Positions 7,902-14,755 of a stretch of 19,976 bases of DNA are shown piece by piece. The DNA is taken from contig CAZMOE010000042.1 of assembly GCA_964567855.1 (NCBI GenBank), forward strand, positions 1 through 19,976, read 5' to 3'. Position 1 is the first letter of the stretch, and the number at the start of each line of letters is the position of its first letter. Source of the DNA: Liminaster sp964567855 (lineage in GTDB: Bacteria > Bacteroidota > Bacteroidia > Bacteroidales > UBA3663). Below the pieces are notes generated by a model. It saw nothing but the letters and a program-made list of their open reading frames with translations. It made no database searches and had not been told where the DNA came from. The position numbers were made by a program, and so were the translations under genes.

Positions 7902-7930
7902 TGTTGAACATGTAAAAAAATATTCTGAAG

Positions 7931-8926
7931 ATGAAAAATATACTCATTCGCATGTCGGCCCATGAATTTTTGAGCCGGGATGAAGCCCGGGAACTGTTGA
8001 TCAATATCACCCGGAGTGCATATACGGACGTGCAGATTGCCGCTTTGCTGATGGCATGGAAAATGCGTGGCATTTCGGTCGATGAATTGCTCGGTTTGCG
8101 CGATGGCCTGTTGGAAACCGGTCTTGCCGTCGATTTTTCTCCCTATCGTCCCATCGACATTGTCGGGACGGGTGGAGATTGCAAGAATACATTCAATATT
8201 TCTACGGCCGCATGTTTCGTCGTGGCCGGCGCCGGATATAAAGTTGCCAAGCACGGCAACTATGCGGCGACCTCGGTTTCCGGGGCAAGCAACGTCATGG
8301 AAGAGCATGGGGTGAAATTCACCAATGATATCGACCGCCTGCGCCGCTCTATGGAAGAATGCGGCATGGTCTATCTTCACGCGCCGCTGTTTGCGCGTGG
8401 GATGAAATTTGTGGCTCCTGTGCGTAAGGCGATACAGATTCCCACCTGTTTCAATCTTCTGGGTCCGTTGGTGAACCCTTGTCGCCCGGCCTATCAGATG
8501 CTGGGTGTCGCTACGCTGGATCAGATGAGACTTTACAAGGAGGTCTATCACCGTCTTGGCGTAGGTTACGGTATCGTGAACAGCGTCGACGGATATGATG
8601 AAATCTCTCTGACTTCCGATTTTAAAGTTGTAACTAATTACGGAGAGCGTATTTACAGGCCTGCCGATGTCGGGATGCCGGAGTACGGGCAGGCGGATCT
8701 TGTTGGTGGAAGCACGCGGGCCGAGGCTGTCCGCATCTTTGACGATGTACTGAACAATAGTGCTACCGGGGCCCAGAAAAATGTGGTGTTGGTCAATGCC
8801 GCTTTTGCCATTCATGTGATGGAGGAACAAAAGACGCTTGACGAATGTCTGGCTGCAGCTACGGAGTCCCTGGAAAGCGGCCGGGCCTTGGAGGTGTTTA
8901 AGAAATTCGTGACACTTAATTCCTGA
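7931..8926 (+). CDS. trpD: Anthranilate phosphoribosyltransferase
   Basis: Transfers phosphoribosyl from PRPP to anthranilate. The 331-residue product has the PRPP-binding GTGGD motif at 79-83, with NTFNIST at 86-92 after it, and the anthranilate/PRPP loop KHGN at 107-110 followed by SGASNVMEEHG. GPLVNPCRP, another family signature, appears near the middle. It is a stand-alone enzyme, not fused to the glutaminase as in enterobacteria. It sits 29 bp after trpG and only 4 bp before trpC, consistent with one transcript and close translational linkage. Confidence 0.96.
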   Translation: MKNILIRMSAHEFLSRDEARELLINITRSAYTDVQIAALLMAWKMRGISVDELLGLRDGLLETGLAVDFSPYRPIDIVGTGGDCKNTFNISTAACFVVAGAGYKVAKHGNYAATSVSGASNVMEEHGVKFTNDIDRLRRSMEECGMVYLHAPLFARGMKFVAPVRKAIQIPTCFNLLGPLVNPCRPAYQMLGVATLDQMRLYKEVYHRLGVGYGIVNSVDGYDEISLTSDFKVVTNYGERIYRPADVGMPEYGQADLVGGSTRAEAVRIFDDVLNNSATGAQKNVVLVNAAFAIHVMEEQKTLDECLAAATESLESGRALEVFKKFVTLNS

Positions 8927-8930
8927 GAGT

Positions 8931-9773
8931 ATGATGAAAGATATTTTGTCTGAAATTGTTGCCGCCAAGCGGCTGGAGGTAGCGGAACGAAAGGCGTGTG
9001 TGACGCCTGCGGAAATGTATCGGCGGGCGGAACGTTCCTTGGAGGTGCTTGCCGCAGACCGGGAGCCGTCTTCATCGCCGTGTGTGCGTTCTATGCGGCG
9101 CGCGCTGGCGGTTTCTGCATCAGGGATTATCGCCGAGTTTAAGCGGCGGTCACCATCCAAGGGGTGGATTCATGAATCGGCGGCGCCGTTAGAGGTAATT
9201 CCGCAGTATGCGGCGCACGGCGCTTCCGCGCTTTCGGTTCTGACGGACGAGGTCTACTTCGGCGGATCGCTGGATTATATAACGCAGGTGCGTTCGGCCG
9301 TTCCGGCTGTTCCGGTGCTACGCAAGGATTTTATAGTAGATGAATACCAGCTTTTTGAAGCCCGCTCGGCGGGGGCGGATGCCGTTTTGCTGATTGCCGC
9401 GGCTCTGGATGTGGCTGATTGCCGTCGTCTTTTGCAGACGGCGCATGATCTCCGGCTGGAGGTATTGCTTGAAATCCATGAAGAAAGAGAATTGGATTAT
9501 GTTTCCGCCGATACGGATATGGTAGGGGTCAATAATCGGCATCTAGGCACTTTTCACACCGATGTGGAGCAGTCGTTTTATCTTGCGGACAAACTTCCGG
9601 CTGAAGTGCTTCGGGTTTCGGAAAGCGGTATATCCGATCCGCTCACGGTGCACAGGCTGCGCGCGGCCGGTTATCGGGGTTTTCTCATCGGGGAGCACTT
9701 TATGAGAGAAGCGGAGCCGGCCAAGGCTTTGCAGCGGTTTGTGGAATCGGTCGAGATGCTGGGGGCTGTATGA
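8931..9773 (+). CDS. trpC: Indole-3-glycerol phosphate synthase
   Basis: Ring-closing decarboxylation of CdRP to indole-3-glycerol phosphate in a TIM barrel. Motifs in order: IIAEFKRRSPSKG at 66-78 with Glu69 and Lys71; LRKDFI with general-acid Lys132; LLEIH with Glu181; GVNNR with Asn201-202; SESGI starting at 230; and a phosphate-binding LIGEHFM near the end. The 280 residues are slightly longer than typical because of an insertion of about 15 residues before the barrel (around 40-55). The start may be ATG 8931 or the adjacent ATG 8934. The stop overlaps the trpF start (ATGA), implying translational coupling. TrpC and TrpF are separate here, unlike the fused enterobacterial enzyme. Confidence 0.96.
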   Translation: MMKDILSEIVAAKRLEVAERKACVTPAEMYRRAERSLEVLAADREPSSSPCVRSMRRALAVSASGIIAEFKRRSPSKGWIHESAAPLEVIPQYAAHGASALSVLTDEVYFGGSLDYITQVRSAVPAVPVLRKDFIVDEYQLFEARSAGADAVLLIAAALDVADCRRLLQTAHDLRLEVLLEIHEERELDYVSADTDMVGVNNRHLGTFHTDVEQSFYLADKLPAEVLRVSESGISDPLTVHRLRAAGYRGFLIGEHFMREAEPAKALQRFVESVEMLGAV

Positions 9774-10402
9774 TTGTCAAAGTATGCGGTATGCGAGAGG
9801 CGGACAACATCCGCGAGGTGGAGGCCGCCGGTATCGATTGGATGGGTTTTATTTTTTATCCGGCATCGAAACGCTATGTGTCTGCTCTCCCGGCCTATCT
9901 GCCGGAGCATGTACGTCGCATCGGAGTGTTTGTCCATTCGGGGGAAGAGGAGATTCTGTCCAGGGTTGAGGCTTTCGGATTGGGCGGGGTTCAGTTGCAT
10001 GGCGGCGAACCCCCGGAATTTTGCCTCCGGTTGCGTCAGCTGCTGAAAAAGCGGTTTCCGCAGAAAGAGATTTTCCTGATCAAAGCCTTCGGTCTCTCTT
10101 CGGCCGACGATCTGCAGGCGACATTGCTTTACGGAATGTGCGACTATTTCCTTTTTGATACCTCTACGACCGGTTATGGCGGCTCCGGCCGATGTTTTGA
10201 CTGGAAAATACTGGAAGCGTATGCAGCCGGAGTCCCGTTTCTGCTGAGCGGAGGCATCGGTCCCGATAATTTGCCGCAGTTGCGGGAATTCAGGCATCCT
10301 TTGTGGCAAGGCGTCGATTTGAATTCCTGTTTCGAGCAGGGGCCGGCGCTGAAAGATGTCGGGAAACTGCAACGTTTTCTGTCGGCTTTTCTTTCCGCAT
10401 GA
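9770..10402 (+). CDS. trpF: Phosphoribosylanthranilate isomerase
   Basis: Amadori rearrangement of N-(5'-phosphoribosyl)anthranilate to CdRP, the step between TrpD and TrpC. The 210-residue TIM-barrel protein begins MIVKVCGMR with the catalytic base Cys6. It has QLHG at 75-78 and the catalytic acid Asp130 in LFDTS. It also carries GGSGRCFDW starting at 137 and the phosphate-binding LSGGIGPDN. It overlaps trpC by four bases. A 67-bp gap separates it from trpA; I see no TAnnTTTG promoter there, so trpA is probably read from the same transcript. Confidence 0.95.
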   Translation: MIVKVCGMREADNIREVEAAGIDWMGFIFYPASKRYVSALPAYLPEHVRRIGVFVHSGEEEILSRVEAFGLGGVQLHGGEPPEFCLRLRQLLKKRFPQKEIFLIKAFGLSSADDLQATLLYGMCDYFLFDTSTTGYGGSGRCFDWKILEAYAAGVPFLLSGGIGPDNLPQLREFRHPLWQGVDLNSCFEQGPALKDVGKLQRFLSAFLSA

Positions 10403-10469
10403 ACATAGGCGTTGCTTACACAGAGTGATCAGAAAATAATTCAAGAAAAACAAACTATACAATATTAAT

Positions 10470-11243
10470 ATGAATCGTATCAATCAATTGTTTCAGAGCA
10501 GACAGGAGCGTTTGCTTTCCATTTATTTCTGCGCCGGATGCCCGACGCTTGACGGTACGGCCGACGTCATCCGGGCTTTGGCCGCCAAGGGTGTGGATAT
10601 GGTTGAAGTCGGGATTCCGTTCAGCGACCCGATGGCCGATGGCCCTGTCATTCAGGCGGCGGCTACCACTGCCTTAAAGAACGGCATGACGCTTCGCACG
10701 TTGTTCGCCCAACTGAAGGACATTCGTCGTGACGTCAGTATTCCGCTTATCTTGATGGGCTATCTTAATCCTGTCATTCAATACGGATTCGAGAATTTCT
10801 GCCGCAGTTGTGTGGAATGCGGTATTGATGGCGTGATATTGCCAGATCTTCCCTTTAAAGATTATATGGAAGTCTTTAAACCTGTGGCCGATCGTTATGA
10901 CCTGCGCATCATTATGCTTATTACGCCCGAAACCAGCGAAGAGCGTATCCGTTTTATCGATGCCCACACCGATGGTTTCATTTATATGGTTTCGTCGGCG
11001 GCCACTACCGGGGCGCAGAGCTCTTTCGGCGCTGAAAAACAGGCTTATTTCAATCGTGTCAAATCCATGCAGTTGCGTAATCCGACCATGATCGGTTTCG
11101 GTATCTCGAACCGCCAGACATTGGAAAGCGCGCAACAGAATGCCGCGGGGGCAATCATCGGCAGTAAGTTCGTTTCGTTGCTGAATACCGCCGCCACGCC
11201 GGAGGCTGCTGTAGACGAGCTGATGGAGATACTGAAAAAATAA
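10470..11243 (+). CDS. trpA: Tryptophan synthase alpha subunit
   Basis: Cleaves indole-3-glycerol phosphate to indole and glyceraldehyde 3-phosphate, passing indole to TrpB. The 257-residue product has catalytic Glu46 in VEVGIPFSDP and Asp57 in MADGPVIQ. It also has MGYLNPV, the flexible loop 6 region VSSAATTGAQSSF, and the phosphate-binding GFGIS and GAIIGSKF motifs. FCAGCP replaces the more usual TAGxP near the start. It closes the trp operon; no clear terminator follows, and the next promoter (for the MATE gene) begins within 30 bp. Confidence 0.96.
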   Translation: MNRINQLFQSRQERLLSIYFCAGCPTLDGTADVIRALAAKGVDMVEVGIPFSDPMADGPVIQAAATTALKNGMTLRTLFAQLKDIRRDVSIPLILMGYLNPVIQYGFENFCRSCVECGIDGVILPDLPFKDYMEVFKPVADRYDLRIIMLITPETSEERIRFIDAHTDGFIYMVSSAATTGAQSSFGAEKQAYFNRVKSMQLRNPTMIGFGISNRQTLESAQQNAAGAIIGSKFVSLLNTAATPEAAVDELMEILKK

Positions 11244-11269
11244 TAAGGGACATAAACTGTTTGCACCTG

Positions 11270-11300
11270 TTGCGTGTCAGGTGAATAATTTTTACCTTTG
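11270..11300 (+). promoter_or_regulatory. Promoter of the MATE transporter gene
   Basis: TACCTTTG (11293-11300) fits the -7 consensus TAnnTTTG. TTGC at 11270-11273 fits the -33 element, with 20 bp from its TTG to the -7 box. Transcription should start about 7 bases downstream, inside the hairpin at 11301-11334. Confidence 0.65.
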
Positions 11301-11334
11301 CAGCGCCGAAATGATTTGGAATCTTTCGGCGCTG
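11301..11334 (+). promoter_or_regulatory. Strong hairpin at the promoter-proximal end of the MATE mRNA
   Basis: A perfect 11-bp inverted repeat (CAGCGCCGAAA at 11301-11311, TTTCGGCGCTG at 11324-11334) with a 12-nt loop, immediately after the -7 element. No T run follows, so it is not a standard terminator for trpA. It may cap the 5' end of the mRNA if transcription begins at its base, or be an operator dyad overlapping the start site. Confidence 0.55.
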
Positions 11335-11379
11335 TGAAGTATATCGTTATGAAATGTATTAAAATTAAGGTATTTTATT

Positions 11380-12798
11380 ATGGCTTCTGATGTAAACGAA
11401 CAAAGCGGTGGCGGTATTTCCGATCAGAGATCGAGAGATCTGGCAGAAAAGCCGGTGGGGAAATTGCTGATGGAATTTGCGACCCCCTCTATCATCGCTA
11501 TGTCGGCAAGTTCGATCTATAACCTTTGCGATTCCATATTTATCGGTCATGGTGTGAACTCCATGGCTATTGCCGGTCTGGCCATCACGTTTCCGCTGAT
11601 GAATATATCGTCCGCTTTCGGTGCAATGATGGGTATAGGTTCGGCGGCTCTCACTTCCGTGCGTTTGGGAGAGGGAAACCGTCGGCAGACTTATATGATT
11701 CTGGGCAATCTGTTGCGTATGGACTTCACTATCGGTCTTTTCATTACCGTGTGCGGGTTGTTGTTCCTGGATCCGATCCTTCAACTTTTCGGCGCAAGCG
11801 AGGTTACTTTACCTTATGCGCGCGACTATATGCAGATTATCCTTTTAGGCAATATCATTACCCATACCTTTTTGGGGATGAACGATCAGTTGCGGGCTTC
11901 CGGTTATCCGAAGAAGGCCATGTGCGCCCAGTTGATCGCTGTTTTGGTTAACATTATATTGGATTATGTGTTCATCTTTGAATTCGGCTGGGGAATGCGC
12001 GGCGCGGCCATTGCTACGATTCTGGGGCAGGTTGTCGCGCTGGTCTATGAAGTCCGTCATTTCCGCAACCGGAATAACCTGGTTCATTTCAGGCGTGAGG
12101 GGCTGGTATTGAATTGGAAAATCATCAAAGGTATCGTGGCCGTGGGTCTGAGTCCCTTTTGCGTGAATGTCTGCGGTTGCATCGTGGTGATATTCCTGAA
12201 CCGGGCATTGCTGGAGCAGGGCGGTGCCGATGGCGATAACTATGTCGGCACATTCGGAATCGTCAATCGGTTGTCCATGCTGATTGTCCTGATGGTGGCG
12301 GGCTTTTCGCAGGGGCTGCAGCCTATCGCCGGCTTCAATCTGGGTGCAAAACTTTATGGCCGGGTAAGGAGAGTGCTTCTGGTAGCCTATAGCTGTGCTA
12401 CGGGTGTGATGCTCGTGGGTTATTCTATCGTTGCCCTCTTTCCGAGACCTTTGGCCATGCTTTTTACAACCGATGAACATTTGATCGGTATCTGTGTGCC
12501 GGCATTGCGTATCGTTTTATGCGCCTTTCCTTTGGTCGGCGGCCAGATGATAACCATTTCATTCTTCCAGTCCATCCGTAAAGCCGGTTTCGCGATATTC
12601 CTCTCCATGACTCGTCAGATGTTGTTTTTACTGCCGCTTCTCATCTTCCTGCCGCGGCTGTGGGGAACGGATGGCGTATGGTGGTCCATGCCAATTGCAG
12701 ACACCGTTTCCAGTGTGCTTGGAATTCTTTTGCTCTCCTATCAGTTGCGCAAGTTCCGCCGGCAAGAGCGGATGAACACTATGGCAGGGGAGCGGTGA
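11380..12798 (+). CDS. MATE-family multidrug/metabolite efflux transporter
   Basis: Inner-membrane antiporter of the MATE family, expected to export cationic drugs or metabolites in exchange for Na+ or H+. The 472 residues and roughly twelve hydrophobic segments in two six-helix halves fit the family. The N-terminus (PVGKLLMEFATPSIIAMSAS, then YNLCDSIFIGHG) is the signature found in NorM/MepA-type proteins. AIAGLAITFPLMN and the GIGSAALTSVRLGEG loop follow, and the second half has FSQGLQPIAGFNLGA. The C-terminal tail is basic and cytoplasmic. It has its own promoter after trpA. Substrate cannot be predicted. It is not obviously functionally tied to tryptophan synthesis. Confidence 0.92.
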   Translation: MASDVNEQSGGGISDQRSRDLAEKPVGKLLMEFATPSIIAMSASSIYNLCDSIFIGHGVNSMAIAGLAITFPLMNISSAFGAMMGIGSAALTSVRLGEGNRRQTYMILGNLLRMDFTIGLFITVCGLLFLDPILQLFGASEVTLPYARDYMQIILLGNIITHTFLGMNDQLRASGYPKKAMCAQLIAVLVNIILDYVFIFEFGWGMRGAAIATILGQVVALVYEVRHFRNRNNLVHFRREGLVLNWKIIKGIVAVGLSPFCVNVCGCIVVIFLNRALLEQGGADGDNYVGTFGIVNRLSMLIVLMVAGFSQGLQPIAGFNLGAKLYGRVRRVLLVAYSCATGVMLVGYSIVALFPRPLAMLFTTDEHLIGICVPALRIVLCAFPLVGGQMITISFFQSIRKAGFAIFLSMTRQMLFLLPLLIFLPRLWGTDGVWWSMPIADTVSSVLGILLLSYQLRKFRRQERMNTMAGER

Positions 12799-12853
12799 AT
12801 AACAAAGGTGATGGTTGGATATTGAAATGCAATTTATCGATACATCGAATGGC

Positions 12854-13021
12854 ATGAATCTTATGAAATCCCGTTCCGTCAGGTTTTGTGTGATCTGTGT
12901 GATCGCTCTTCTGGCTGTCCTGTTGGCTTCGATCGGCTATTGCGACCAAAAGGTGACCGGGGCATCGCAGGGCCGTATTTATGGCAATGTCGCTTCTGTT
13001 CCTGCCGGAATTTTCGGGTAA
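12854..13021 (+). pseudogene. Short membrane ORF, probable N-terminal remnant of a SanA/YdcF (DUF218) protein
   Basis: A 55-codon ORF starting at ATG 12854, with an in-frame ATG at 12863. It has basic residues, then one membrane segment (about residues 10-29, CVICVIALLAVLLASIGYC). After it comes ASQGRIYGNVASVPAGIFG, ending at TAA 13019-13021. In SanA-like proteins of this phylum the membrane anchor is followed by a similar stretch, (S/T)xGRxYxxVxxIPxxxVG, leading into the GLVLG catalytic fold. Here the protein stops at that point and no frame after the stop continues the domain. I therefore read it as a remnant, but it could be a genuine small membrane protein. It follows the MATE gene by 55 bp without a promoter of its own. 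Confidence 0.4.
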
Positions 13022-13086
13022 GAAACGGTTGTTTCGGGGAATATAGCATTTAGGAAAGTATAGACGTGAATTATAAAAGTACGAAT

Positions 13087-13557
13087 ATGGAAGAATTGAA
13101 CGCCCATAATAAACAGGAATATCCTCCCGCCCATAGCGCGGAGCATCTTTTGAATCAGACTATGGTACGGATGTTCGGGTGCCCGAGGTCACGCAATGCG
13201 CATATTGAACGCAAGAAGAGTAAATTGAATTATGAGCTTGCCGTTTGCCCTACGCCACTTCAGATTGAGGAAATCGAGCGGCGTGTGAATGAGCAGATAG
13301 AGCGTTGTTTGCCCGTCAGCATGGAATATGTGACCCGCGATAATGTGCCGGCCGACGTCAGTTTGGAAAAACTCCCTTCCGATGTGAGCGAAACTTTGCG
13401 CTTGGTTCGTATCGGCGATTATGATGTCTGCGCATGTATTGGTGCGCATGTGGAAAATACTTCTGAAATCGGGCACTTCCGCATCAGCAGTACGAGTTAT
13501 AAGGACGGCAGTTTCCGTATCGTCTTTCGGCTTGACGGAGCCTCTTCCCTTTATTAG
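13087..13557 (+). CDS. Free-standing alanyl-tRNA editing domain protein (AlaX-like)
   Basis: Predicted trans-editing protein that deacylates mischarged tRNA-Ala (Ser- or Gly-tRNA-Ala). It corresponds to the second additional domain of threonyl/alanyl-tRNA synthetases without a catalytic synthetase domain. From ATG 13087 it has 156 residues; a GTG at 13066 would add seven. The zinc-site motifs are present: HSAEH (HxxxH) near the N-terminus and CIGAH (CxxxH) at about residues 117-121, followed by VENTSEIGHFRI, which parallels the synthetase motif CGGTHVxxTGEIG. The short size matches compact AlaX forms lacking the N-terminal beta-barrel. No promoter was identified directly upstream. Function is inferred from motifs only. 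Confidence 0.75.
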   Translation: MEELNAHNKQEYPPAHSAEHLLNQTMVRMFGCPRSRNAHIERKKSKLNYELAVCPTPLQIEEIERRVNEQIERCLPVSMEYVTRDNVPADVSLEKLPSDVSETLRLVRIGDYDVCACIGAHVENTSEIGHFRISSTSYKDGSFRIVFRLDGASSLY

Positions 13558-13836
13558 GCGGTTGGTGGAAAGACCGGTGGCGGTGCTTCCGGTATCGTGT
13601 GAAGCGCCGCCGGCAGAATGGGAGCAGGTACATGCCGCACAGCGGGCGTTGTGGATGTTGTTTATGCCGCTTCCCGCATGGCCGGAAGCGGTGTGTACGG
13701 GCTGGTAGTCTCTCGCGGCTGTGAAAAATGTACGATATATAGTGTTTTCATCTTCTCTTTTGTCATGTCGACAGTCGCTCATACTCTTTAAAGTGCTAAA
13801 AAAATGCAGGAAAGAGTAAAAAAGTTTATGAAACCC
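13558..13836. other. Non-coding gap before rplU
   Basis: About 280 bases between the AlaX-like gene and the rplU promoter. The first 150 are GC-rich and open in an overlapping frame up to 13708, but the translation matches nothing I recognise. The remainder is AT-rich. No terminator hairpin with a T run was seen. Confidence 0.4.
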
Positions 13837-13867
13837 TTGTGAAATTTTATGGAAATAGGTATCTTTG
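13837..13867 (+). promoter_or_regulatory. Promoter of rplU-rpmA
   Basis: TTG at 13837-13839 and TATCTTTG at 13860-13867, separated by 20 bp, fit the Bacteroidetes -33/-7 pattern closely. The leader RNA would be about 80 nt long. An interrupted palindrome (AAACTTT at 13929-13935, AAAGTTT at 13937-13943) lies just before the rplU start. Confidence 0.75.
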
Positions 13868-13956
13868 CGCGCTGATTCCGAGAAGGCTTTTTAAGAGCTG
13901 CCAATGATAGGTGAGCCGCCTGCCGGAGAAACTTTTAAAGTTTTTATATAAATAAA

Positions 13957-14274
13957 ATGTTCGCTATCGTAGAGATGAAGGGCCAGCAGTTTGCTGTAGA
14001 GGCTGGTCAGAAAGTATGCGTTCTCCGTTTGGCTGACGCAGAAGTGGGCAAAACCGTTACATTTGAGAACGTATTGCTCGTAGACAAGGATGGGGCCGTT
14101 ACTGTCGGTACTCCCGTTGTTGAAGGTGCCAAGGTTGTATGCGAAGTTGTTCAGCCTTTGGTTAAAGGTAAGAAGCTGATCGTTTTCCACAAGATCCGCC
14201 GCAAAGGTTTCGATAAGAAAACCGGCGCCCGTCAGCATTTTACCGAAGTGTTAGTTAAAGAAATTATTGCATAA
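13957..14274 (+). CDS. rplU: 50S ribosomal protein L21
   Basis: Component of the large ribosomal subunit that binds 23S rRNA. The 105-residue protein starts MFAIVEMKGQQFAVEAGQKV, the conserved L21 N-terminus. It ends with the basic RNA-binding signature KIRRKGFDKKTGARQHFTEV. Length is normal for a bacterial L21. It has a strong promoter 90 bp upstream and is followed 27 bp later by rpmA, the conserved partner. The roughly 80-nt leader could host feedback control by a ribosomal protein, but I recognise no known leader motif in it. Confidence 0.97.
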   Translation: MFAIVEMKGQQFAVEAGQKVCVLRLADAEVGKTVTFENVLLVDKDGAVTVGTPVVEGAKVVCEVVQPLVKGKKLIVFHKIRRKGFDKKTGARQHFTEVLVKEIIA

Positions 14275-14301
14275 CCTTATCTAAAGAAAGGAAATTACGA
14301 A

Positions 14302-14559
14302 ATGGCACATAAAAAAGGTGTCGGTAGTTCTAAGAACGGCCGCGAGTCTCATAGCAAACGACTCGGTATCAAGAAATTTGGTGGTGAAATAGTTAAGGCT
14401 GGCAATATTCTGGTTCGTCAGCGCGGTACGAAGCATAATCCCGGCTTGAACGTGGGTATCGGTAAGGATGACACGCTTTTCGCTCTCATCGACGGTACTG
14501 TTGTTTTCACCCGCAAGCGTGAGAACAAGTCATACGTTTCAGTTCAGCCCTTGTCGTAA
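14302..14559 (+). CDS. rpmA: 50S ribosomal protein L27
   Basis: Large-subunit protein whose N-terminal tail reaches the peptidyl transferase centre. The 85-residue product begins MAHKKGVGSSKNGRES, the classic L27 start. It contains GGEIVKAGNILVRQRGTK followed by HNPGLNVGIGKDDTLFAL. There is no cleavable N-terminal extension of the Firmicutes kind. It is cotranscribed with rplU (27-bp gap). A 98-nt palindromic element and then serS follow on the same strand. Confidence 0.98.
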   Translation: MAHKKGVGSSKNGRESHSKRLGIKKFGGEIVKAGNILVRQRGTKHNPGLNVGIGKDDTLFALIDGTVVFTRKRENKSYVSVQPLS

Positions 14560-14579
14560 CCTACGGGTTGCGATAGATT

Positions 14580-14677
14580 GATTACGGATTACGATTACAA
14601 GGTTCAGCCGACCTTTTCAGGCGATGTGTTATGCTCCTGAAGGCAGGTCTTGGCAACCGGTATGGTAATCCGTAATT
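14580..14677 (+). repeat. Long imperfect palindrome with GATTAC repeats
   Basis: Outer arms ATTACGGATTAC (14581-14592) and GTAATCCGTAAT (14665-14676) are perfect 12-bp inverted repeats. Nested pairings follow inwards: 14601-14604 with 14655-14658, 14607-14609 with 14652-14654, 14610-14613 with 14646-14649, and 14616-14621 with 14636-14641. The left arm contains GATTAC three times (14580, 14587, 14593). The whole folds as one long interrupted hairpin between rpmA and serS. It could be a REP/MITE-like repeat, an mRNA-processing or partial termination signal, or a structured RNA. No T run follows it. Confidence 0.6.
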
Positions 14678-14755
14678 CATTATTTTCTGACGGGACAGGA
14701 TGAAAACTGCCTCTTAGGGTTCAAGATTTATGTTTTATTCTTTATCATAAAAACA

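Noticed and set aside
13421..13708. A 95-codon ORF overlapping the end of the AlaX-like gene
   Set aside because: It overlaps a motif-supported gene in another frame for half its length, and the remainder shows no family resemblance.
14710..14735. A GGTTCAAGATT stretch resembling a tRNA T-loop
   Set aside because: No matching acceptor, D or anticodon stems are found around it, so it is not a tRNA gene.
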